Shown here in pieces: positions 6,480-11,022 of a stretch of DNA of 11,022 bases (its first letter is position 1; each line of letters begins with the position of its first letter). A program made the position numbers and the translations under genes. Source of the stretch: an uncultured Prevotella sp. (GTDB lineage Bacteria; Bacteroidota; Bacteroidia; Bacteroidales; Bacteroidaceae); NCBI GenBank assembly GCA_900770845.1, contig CAAGLS010000090.1:1-11022 (forward strand), given 5' to 3'. The notes under the pieces are model-generated. The model was not told where the DNA came from. It saw only the letters and a list, made by a program, of their open reading frames with translations, and did not search any database.

Positions 6480-6534
6480 GTTTTGCAGGTTTTGTAGGCG
6501 ATGTAGGTTTTGTGGGGACGGAGGAGGGTTTTGT
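6480..6534. repeat. Short GTTTTG repeats in the divergent region
   Basis: GTTTTG occurs at 6480-6485, 6489-6494, 6507-6512 and 6528-6533. The last three sit in the longer form GGTTTTGT. On the minus strand this reads as repeated ACAAAACC. The cluster lies between the leftward terminase promoter and the rightward capsid promoter, where a regulator controlling both could bind. The repeats and positions are seen directly; the function is inferred. Confidence 0.4.
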
Positions 6535-6537
6535 GTT

Positions 6538-6573
6538 TTATAACATGTAGAGAGGGCTGATGCCTTAAATTTG
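6538..6573 (+). promoter_or_regulatory. Rightward promoter of the scaffold-capsid operon, TTATAACA-N20-TAAATTTG
   Basis: TTATAACA (6538-6545), exactly 20 bases, then TAAATTTG (6566-6573). Both boxes and the spacing are identical to the portal promoter at 763-798, while the 20 bases between differ. Transcription would start near 6580, leaving a leader of about 15 bases. That supports the ATG at 6595 and excludes the TTG at 6571 as a start. Confidence 0.75.
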
Positions 6574-6594
6574 TGGCAAAACAAACGAAACACA

Positions 6595-7413
6595 ATGGGA
6601 AAGACAAAGAAAACACCAGAGGAACGGCCCATGAACGCAGGAGATCCAAAGAAGCTGACGGGCAGAGAACGTCTCGCCGCCCGTTTTGGCAAGGAAAATC
6701 CCGACTTCAACCCCGAGGACGATGAGGCCATCTACGGCACAGCGGCCGACGAGCTTGATAAGGCCGACGAGAGTGCCGCCCAGCGCAAGCGTTTCAACGA
6801 GGCAATAGCCAAGAGTGACATTGCTCCCGAAATGATAGCTGGACTTCTGAGTGGCAAAAACGCCGACGGAAGCGACTTCGACTTGGCAGACTACCTGTTC
6901 GACAAACACTTGGACTTCTTCACCGACTACCTTGAGGACAAGGAGGGAGCCAAGGAAAAGCTTGCAGCCCGCAAGAAAGAACGCAAGAAGGAGGCCGAGG
7001 AAGAGGCGAGATTCAAGGCTGGCATGGAGGACCGCATCAAGGCCGAGGACGCAGAGTTTGACAAGGCGCTCAAGGAAGCTGGCTACAAGGAAAGTCAGGC
7101 CAAAGACTTGATAGACTGGATATATGACGAGAAGACTGGCTTCGTGGCCCGCGCCAGCAGGTTTGAACTCAAGAAAGACGACTTCATCCGCCTCTTCCAC
7201 ATCAAGGACTGGGACTTGAAGATGCAGGAGAGCGAGGACAAGGGCTACCGCCGAGGAAAGAACGAGCGGATAGACATGTTCGCGCACAAGCAGGAGCGCA
7301 GACGCACACTGCCGCCCGACCAAGGTGGAGGCGGAGTAAAGCGCAAGACTGAGGAGAAAGAGAACCCGACCCTTGCCGCGCTGGACAAGATGGGAACAGC
7401 CTTCAATGTGTAA
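6595..7413 (+). CDS. Scaffold-like protein upstream of the major capsid protein
   Basis: The 272-aa product is highly charged and mostly helical, with no membrane segment. An Asp/Glu-rich N-terminal third contains GRERLAARFGKENPDF (23-38). Residues about 113-165 are a Lys/Glu-rich stretch that should form a coiled coil. A basic C-terminal part (about 212-256) contains a Gly-rich linker (244-247). Composition, size and position immediately before the capsid gene on the same transcript fit a scaffolding protein that shapes the procapsid and is then lost. Scaffolds diverge quickly, so the call is by composition and context. I chose the ATG at 6595 because the upstream TTG start would overlap the -7 box. 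Confidence 0.8.
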   Translation: MGKTKKTPEERPMNAGDPKKLTGRERLAARFGKENPDFNPEDDEAIYGTAADELDKADESAAQRKRFNEAIAKSDIAPEMIAGLLSGKNADGSDFDLADYLFDKHLDFFTDYLEDKEGAKEKLAARKKERKKEAEEEARFKAGMEDRIKAEDAEFDKALKEAGYKESQAKDLIDWIYDEKTGFVARASRFELKKDDFIRLFHIKDWDLKMQESEDKGYRRGKNERIDMFAHKQERRRTLPPDQGGGGVKRKTEEKENPTLAALDKMGTAFNV

Positions 7414-7427
7414 GGTGATGGGAGGGA

Positions 7428-7443
7428 GGCGGATGAATCCGCC
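7428..7443 (+). other. Hairpin in the leader of the capsid gene
   Basis: GGCGGA-TGAA-TCCGCC is a perfect 6-bp GC-rich stem with a 4-base loop in the 63-base gap between scaffold and capsid genes, 33 bases before the first capsid ATG. There is no T-run after it, so a terminator is unlikely. It could be a processing or stability element that raises capsid mRNA over scaffold mRNA. Confidence 0.45.
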
Positions 7444-7476
7444 GAACAGGACAAGAGAAGACAACATCAAAACAAT

Positions 7477-9030
7477 ATGAACCAAAAAAAGAAAAACATG
7501 AAGCATTTGAGACAATTGTTTGGATTCCTGGTGGCCGTGGTTGCCATGATCCTGAGTGGTGGCGGAGCTTGGGCGATGGCCGACGACCCTGCCATCATGA
7601 ACCCCGTGGACGACATCGACGGCCCCGGTAAGGGAGTAGCAGGGGCGCAGACGCTCACAGAGGCTGGGGCTGTCATGGAGGAGCAGAAAGACTACGACTA
7701 CTACGTGAAGGAGATCAACCGAAGAATCTGTGAGATGAAGTTGGAGAGTTGCCCCATCGACCAGATTTTGCGCAGCGCGAGCCGCACGAACCACTCGCGG
7801 AGCATCGTAGTGAAATACTACCAGATTGGCCAGCGACCCATCAAGACTACCCTCAACGAGAAGATTACAGCCACGACTGACGGAGCAGCACATACGCTGA
7901 AGCCACTGAACCGCATCGTGTTCGACTCGATGGACACCATCCTGTTCCCAGAGGTAATGGGCTACAAGGAGGACGGCGTGACGCGTGAGACTCTCATCCC
8001 GCTGATGGTGCGCGTGGTTGCGCAGGACGTGAGCCAGAACCCTACAGTGATTGCCATCAACGGCAAAAAGAACAACGCTGTGGGCAACCGTTGGGATCTG
8101 CCCGAAATTCCCAAGGGGGCATTGATGCTGAGGCTTGGCCGCGCCGCCGGTGAAATGGAGGTGGAGACAGCCAGCTACTACCAGATGCCAGATCCGAGTG
8201 AGCAATACTGCCAGCGTTTCATCATGCAGGTGGAAGAAAGCCTGATTGAGCGCATGAGCGCGAAGAACGTGGACTGGGACTTCTCGAAACAGGAGCGCAT
8301 CGCCATGGACGACATGCGTGGCGGCATGGAACGCAGCGGCCTGTTTGGCGTGATGTCGAAGACCAACTACGGCAAGAACGGGAACGTATACACGACTGGC
8401 GGTATCTATTGGACAGCCGGAAAGGATATAGAGATTGGGCATTGGGCCCCGAAAATGGAGAAGGGCGAGGACGGCTCGACGAAGCAGGTTACGGTGAAGG
8501 TGGACGCAGGCAAGGGTGACGGCAGCACCGTGGAGAAGAAAGTTTATGAATATGTGATCAGCGAGAAGCAGCTGACGAACTTTGTGAACCTTGCCATACA
8601 GGAAGCCGGCAACGGCAGCCGCACGAAGCTGCTGTTTGTGGACAACTTGATCTACCAGGCATTGAGCAACCTGAAGAGCAACAGGCGCATCATCATGCAG
8701 ACCGAGAGCAACTACCAGAAGTGGGGGTTGGACTTTGAGAGCTTCAATTCCATGGGAACAAAGATCATGATATACCGTCACGACGCATTCAACTACATGG
8801 GCTTCAACGGCTGTGCATTCCTGCTGGATCCCCGCTATTTGGAGAAGTGGGTGTTTGGCGACTGGAGCAGGAAGGAATACAACCTGAAAGACCTGTTTGT
8901 GAGAAACTCAAGTGCCGTGGTGATGGAAGAGTTCAGCTGCTGGACGCTTTACTTCCCGAACGCGCACGCCCGTGTGCATCGTCCCGAGTTTGACAAGGAT
9001 GGTGTAACGGACGAGGTTCAGGCAGCTTAG
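7477..9030 (+). CDS. Major capsid protein with an N-terminal signal-peptide-like segment
   Basis: The 517-aa product has the length and pattern of an HK97-fold major capsid protein of the type seen in Bacteroidetes podovirus-like phages. Mixed alpha/beta sequence follows an N-arm (about 36-110), and the C-terminal stretch NLKDLFVRNSSAVV continuing to YFPNAHARVHR is typical of capsid P-domain endings. The start is odd: basic residues (KKK at 4-6, KHLR at 9-12), a hydrophobic core (LFGFLVAVVAMIL, 14-26), a Gly-rich turn (28-30) and an AWA site (31-33). That is a textbook signal peptide, or a membrane anchor cut near residue 33 or 35. Translation may start at 7477 or at the second ATG (7498), and both keep this segment. 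It could be a cleaved propeptide that brings assembly to the membrane. It shares a promoter with the scaffold gene; a terminator follows at 9048. Confidence 0.9.
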   Translation: MNQKKKNMKHLRQLFGFLVAVVAMILSGGGAWAMADDPAIMNPVDDIDGPGKGVAGAQTLTEAGAVMEEQKDYDYYVKEINRRICEMKLESCPIDQILRSASRTNHSRSIVVKYYQIGQRPIKTTLNEKITATTDGAAHTLKPLNRIVFDSMDTILFPEVMGYKEDGVTRETLIPLMVRVVAQDVSQNPTVIAINGKKNNAVGNRWDLPEIPKGALMLRLGRAAGEMEVETASYYQMPDPSEQYCQRFIMQVEESLIERMSAKNVDWDFSKQERIAMDDMRGGMERSGLFGVMSKTNYGKNGNVYTTGGIYWTAGKDIEIGHWAPKMEKGEDGSTKQVTVKVDAGKGDGSTVEKKVYEYVISEKQLTNFVNLAIQEAGNGSRTKLLFVDNLIYQALSNLKSNRRIIMQTESNYQKWGLDFESFNSMGTKIMIYRHDAFNYMGFNGCAFLLDPRYLEKWVFGDWSRKEYNLKDLFVRNSSAVVMEEFSCWTLYFPNAHARVHRPEFDKDGVTDEVQAA

Positions 9031-9047
9031 GCCATTCCTCCTTCCCC

Positions 9048-9099
9048 AAGAGCCCCGACCCACGAGGGAAACCAAGCGGGCGCGGGGCTCTTCTTTTTC
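9048..9099 (+). terminator. Rho-independent-like terminator after the capsid gene
   Basis: AAGAGCCCCG (9048-9057) and CGGGGCTCTT (9083-9092) form a perfect 10-bp stem around a 25-base loop, followed by the T-rich run CTTTTTCTT. It starts 17 bases after the capsid stop. It should lower transcription of the genes downstream relative to the capsid gene. Confidence 0.75.
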
Positions 9100-9124
9100 T
9101 TCGAGGTGCATGAAGCAGAACTAA

Positions 9125-9137
9125 CGCAATGATTGCG
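9125..9137. other. Short palindrome in the gap after the capsid gene
   Basis: CGCAAT-G-ATTGCG is a perfect 13-bp odd palindrome in the 183-base gap between the capsid gene and the next gene. I see no TAnnTTTG promoter in the gap, so the downstream genes may depend on read-through of the terminator or on a promoter I cannot recognise. Confidence 0.25.
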
Positions 9138-9213
9138 ACGCACAGAACACTGAGGGAACGGAGGATGTCCTGAAAGGGAAAGAACAATCAAAATAAATCA
9201 AGTCAAACAGGGG

Positions 9214-9621
9214 ATGGAAACATACGAATTTGTAGCAGAACGACAACTGATATTCCATACGGAAGTTGGTGGGATTCCAAGGCTCATCGAGTTTGAAGAG
9301 CACACGGGAAACAATATGAGCCTGTTCCAGACACAGGAGGCGGAGGTGGCGGAGGCCATCCGCAGGACAGCCATGTTCAAACGGGGCTGGATAACGGAGA
9401 CTACGAAAGCGCCAACATCAATGCGAGAAAGCACCAACATCGATGCGGAGACGGAAGAGCGCGAGGAAGAGGAGAAGACGTTCTCGAACATCACGCAAGC
9501 GAAAGACTGGGTGAGCCGCAACTGGAGCATACCCAAGCGCGCCCTGCGCAAGCCGGAACAAATCATCAAGGCCGCTGAGGAACACGGAGTGAGGATAGCC
9601 ATCAAGGCCATAGAGGCATAG
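9214..9621 (+). CDS. Small phage structural protein following the capsid gene
   Basis: The 135-aa product has two parts. Residues 1-62 are a compact beta-rich domain (ERQLIFHTEVGGIPRLIEF, 9-27) ending in a helix with AEAIRRTAMFKRGWI (46-60). This pattern resembles domains found after capsid genes in phages. An acidic Glu-rich linker (79-88) follows. The C-terminal part (about 91-135; NITQAKDWVSRNW, then IIKAAEEHGVRIAI) is a small helical domain of a type also found at the ends of other phage head proteins. The position suggests a head decoration, head-completion or head-tail interface protein. There is no signal peptide or membrane segment. The next gene starts 15 bases after its stop. Confidence 0.75.
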   Translation: METYEFVAERQLIFHTEVGGIPRLIEFEEHTGNNMSLFQTQEAEVAEAIRRTAMFKRGWITETTKAPTSMRESTNIDAETEEREEEEKTFSNITQAKDWVSRNWSIPKRALRKPEQIIKAAEEHGVRIAIKAIEA

Positions 9622-9636
9622 AATGACAGGAAAGCG

Positions 9637-10326
9637 ATGAGAAAGAAGACGGCAGAGTTAATCGACAAGCTGCACATCATCATAGACGACGTGAGGCGGA
9701 CGGGCGAAGATGACGACTTCGCAGCCGACAAGGACGCAGAGTTGCGTGAAGCCCTATTGACGGGAGCGGAACAGGTTACAGCCGAAGCCCCAACGGACGC
9801 GCTTTTGGCGACGGACGTACTGGCGAGCCTTGGCGGCAACCAAGACTACGATGCCATACAGACCCAATATACAGACGGACACGGCACGCTGGTGGTGCCG
9901 GAAGACTTCCTACGGATAGTGGAGCTGCGGCTGAAATCGTGGAGCCAGACCGTGACAAGCCTAATGGAAGCGGAGAGCCAAGAGGCTCAGATGCAGGCAT
10001 GCCGATGGACGCGTGGAACGCCACAAAAGCCCAAGGCGAGGCTGAGTACGGACAGTAGCGGTAACCGCGTGGTGGTGTATTGGACGGCCGGGAGATACCA
10101 ATATCCAAGCGGCGAGGCGTTGACGAATGTGTACGACCACAAGGTGGAGCGGTTCACGTACGCCCCCTACCCACGGTTTGAGACAGAAGCGGGTACGGAA
10201 TACCTTAATGCTCCACTTGCCGACGGCTGCGAGAGAGCGATACTATACAGGGCTGCAGGCGTGTTTATGGAAGCCAAGAAGGAGATTGCGATGGCTGACA
10301 GGTTCTATCAATTGGGCAGGGTATGA
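9637..10326 (+). CDS. Putative head-tail connector (adaptor) protein
   Basis: The 229-aa product has an N-terminal helical, acidic region (1-70). A conserved block follows: GTLVVPEDFLRIVELRLKSW (84-103), RGTPQKPKARL (126-136) and VVVYWTAG (145-152). Helices at the C-terminus end in a MADRFYQLG-like segment. The 'PEDFLR..L...W' block followed by a Lys-Pro motif and a short strand is a pattern I associate with gp6-like adaptor or ring proteins that bind the portal, in Bacteroidetes phages and crAss-like phages. It follows the capsid and small head protein, as expected for a connector. The assignment is inferred from pattern and context. A short out-of-frame ATGA overlaps its stop but does not appear to begin a real gene. 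Confidence 0.65.
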   Translation: MRKKTAELIDKLHIIIDDVRRTGEDDDFAADKDAELREALLTGAEQVTAEAPTDALLATDVLASLGGNQDYDAIQTQYTDGHGTLVVPEDFLRIVELRLKSWSQTVTSLMEAESQEAQMQACRWTRGTPQKPKARLSTDSSGNRVVVYWTAGRYQYPSGEALTNVYDHKVERFTYAPYPRFETEAGTEYLNAPLADGCERAILYRAAGVFMEAKKEIAMADRFYQLGRV

Positions 10327-10407
10327 GACCATGCAATTATTGCGGCGCACGAACTAAAGAGGAAGCAAAGAAATCAGGGAGCAAACAAGGATCGAAAAAA
10401 AGGCATT

Positions 10408-11022
10408 ATGGACATAGACAAGACATCAATCCACTTCAAGGGGACTTTTTCGAACATTTACGAGGTAAACAAGAAATATCCGAACGGAGGCACAGCTGGG
10501 GACTATGTGGAAATAGACGGATGGGCGCACTACTGGAACGCAGACCGCGGTACATGGACAGTGAACGCGGAGCGCGACAGCTACTGGGACGAGAAACTCA
10601 GTGCGCTCAAGAGCCTATCAGACAATATCAGTACATCAATCAGTGGAGAAGCTACCGCCCGCAAGAAAGCCGACGACGTTGAAGCCAAGGCAAGGGAGAA
10701 CGGCGACAAGGCCTTGCAGGAGAGGATAGACACCCTGACCACGGATGTCACCGAGATACAGAAGAAGAACGATACACAAGACAACAACATCAGCACCGCG
10801 ACCAACATAGCCACCGCGAACGCAGCCCTTATAACGGGCATTAAAAAAGACCTTGACAACGTGCAGACCCTGCTTGAGCGGGCCTACAAGACTGTGGCGG
10901 TGGGCGATTTGGACACTCTGCGTGACATGGTGCGTATTTCGGTGGAAGTCCCCCACCTGTTTCGGTCATATTCCCCCACTTCGGATATGCCGATACAGAT
11001 GGCGGTGCAACGATACAAATGA
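10408..11022 (+). CDS. Tail fibre or appendage protein, C-terminus replaced by an insertion sequence end
   Basis: The 204-aa frame begins with a small domain (GTFSNIYEVNKKYPNGGTAG, 12-31; then YVEIDGWAHYWN) of the kind that attaches phage fibres to the virion. Residues about 62-160 form a long coiled-coil stalk rich in Ala, Lys, Asp and Asn (KARENGDKALQERIDTL and similar heptads), consistent with a trimeric fibre shaft. A hydrophobic-polar segment (TVAVGDLDTLRDMV, 162-175) should lead into a receptor-binding tip, but the frame instead continues with an unrelated 29-residue tail (176-204). That tail coincides with IS-like repeats starting near 10931 and ends at a stop on the last base of the window. 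I judge the fibre truncated, without its distal domain. The proper N-terminus is the ATG at 10408. Confidence 0.7.
   Translation: MDIDKTSIHFKGTFSNIYEVNKKYPNGGTAGDYVEIDGWAHYWNADRGTWTVNAERDSYWDEKLSALKSLSDNISTSISGEATARKKADDVEAKARENGDKALQERIDTLTTDVTEIQKKNDTQDNNISTATNIATANAALITGIKKDLDNVQTLLERAYKTVAVGDLDTLRDMVRISVEVPHLFRSYSPTSDMPIQMAVQRYK
10931..11022. mobile_element. Probable end of an IS21-family insertion sequence
   Basis: From about 10931 the sequence carries repeated units: TTTCGG at 10937-10942 and 10960-10965 and CTTCGG at 10979-10984, with CCCCCAC just before the second and third. IS21-family elements have such multiple short terminal repeats, and ends beginning with TG, as the sequence does at 10931. 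The preceding frame matches a fibre and the following one does not. The transposase genes would lie beyond 11022 and cannot be seen, so the family call is from repeat style only. Confidence 0.45.

Noticed and set aside
7428..7443. Hairpin before the capsid gene considered as a terminator
   Set aside because: No T-run follows, and the capsid gene has no promoter of its own in the gap, so transcription must pass through.
6565..8781. A 738-codon open frame on the minus strand across the scaffold and capsid genes
   Set aside because: It is antisense to two well-supported genes, runs through their intergenic gap, and its product is a His/Leu/Val-rich sequence typical of frames opposite GC-rich coding DNA. 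No domain is visible.
10323..10682. A 119-codon plus-strand frame with an ATGA overlap to the connector gene
   Set aside because: From about 10408 it runs out of frame through the fibre gene, whose domain and coiled coil are convincing; the first 28 codons have no recognisable pattern beyond a CxxC.

Overview
The window is the head and packaging module of a tailed phage or prophage of a Bacteroidota host, possibly Prevotella-like. Three promoters carry the Bacteroidota -7 box TAnnTTTG, gene leaders are A-rich rather than Shine-Dalgarno-like, and the portal, terminase, scaffold and capsid proteins have the look of Bacteroidetes phage families. I infer the host from these signals only. No tRNA, rRNA, CRISPR array or metabolic gene is visible.

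Layout from left to right. Positions 1-184 hold no convincing phage gene but contain a small hairpin and a stretch that resembles a dispersed host repeat. A leftward gene (185-616) encodes a small protein that looks like a degenerate HAD-fold protein. A divergent promoter region (617-857) drives this gene leftward and the portal gene (858-2921) rightward. A leftward block follows (2863-6429). In transcription order it encodes a 136-aa conserved protein, a 163-aa rhomboid-like intramembrane protease, the large terminase, and a 160-aa unknown protein whose end overlaps the portal end antisense. A second divergent region (6430-6594) separates this block from the rightward scaffold-like gene (6595-7413) and the major capsid protein (7477-9030). 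A strong hairpin terminator follows the capsid gene. Then come a small structural protein (9214-9621), a head-tail connector-like protein (9637-10326) and a tail-fibre-like protein (10408-11022). The last 90 bases of that fibre gene look like the end of an IS21-type insertion sequence.

The genes fit one job: the scaffold and capsid proteins build the procapsid, the portal and terminase package DNA, and the connector and fibre proteins start the tail. Two things do not fit the textbook plan. The capsid protein begins with a convincing signal-peptide-like or membrane segment ending in an AxA site, and a rhomboid-like protease is encoded in the terminase operon with overlapping reading frames. 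Together they suggest a membrane-associated step in capsid maturation or assembly; this is a hypothesis. A second notable signal is a two-box promoter, TTATAACW-N20-TAnnTTTG, found three times with exactly the same spacing in front of the structural transcription units. The leftward terminase operon appears to use a different promoter with 13-bp direct repeats around its start.
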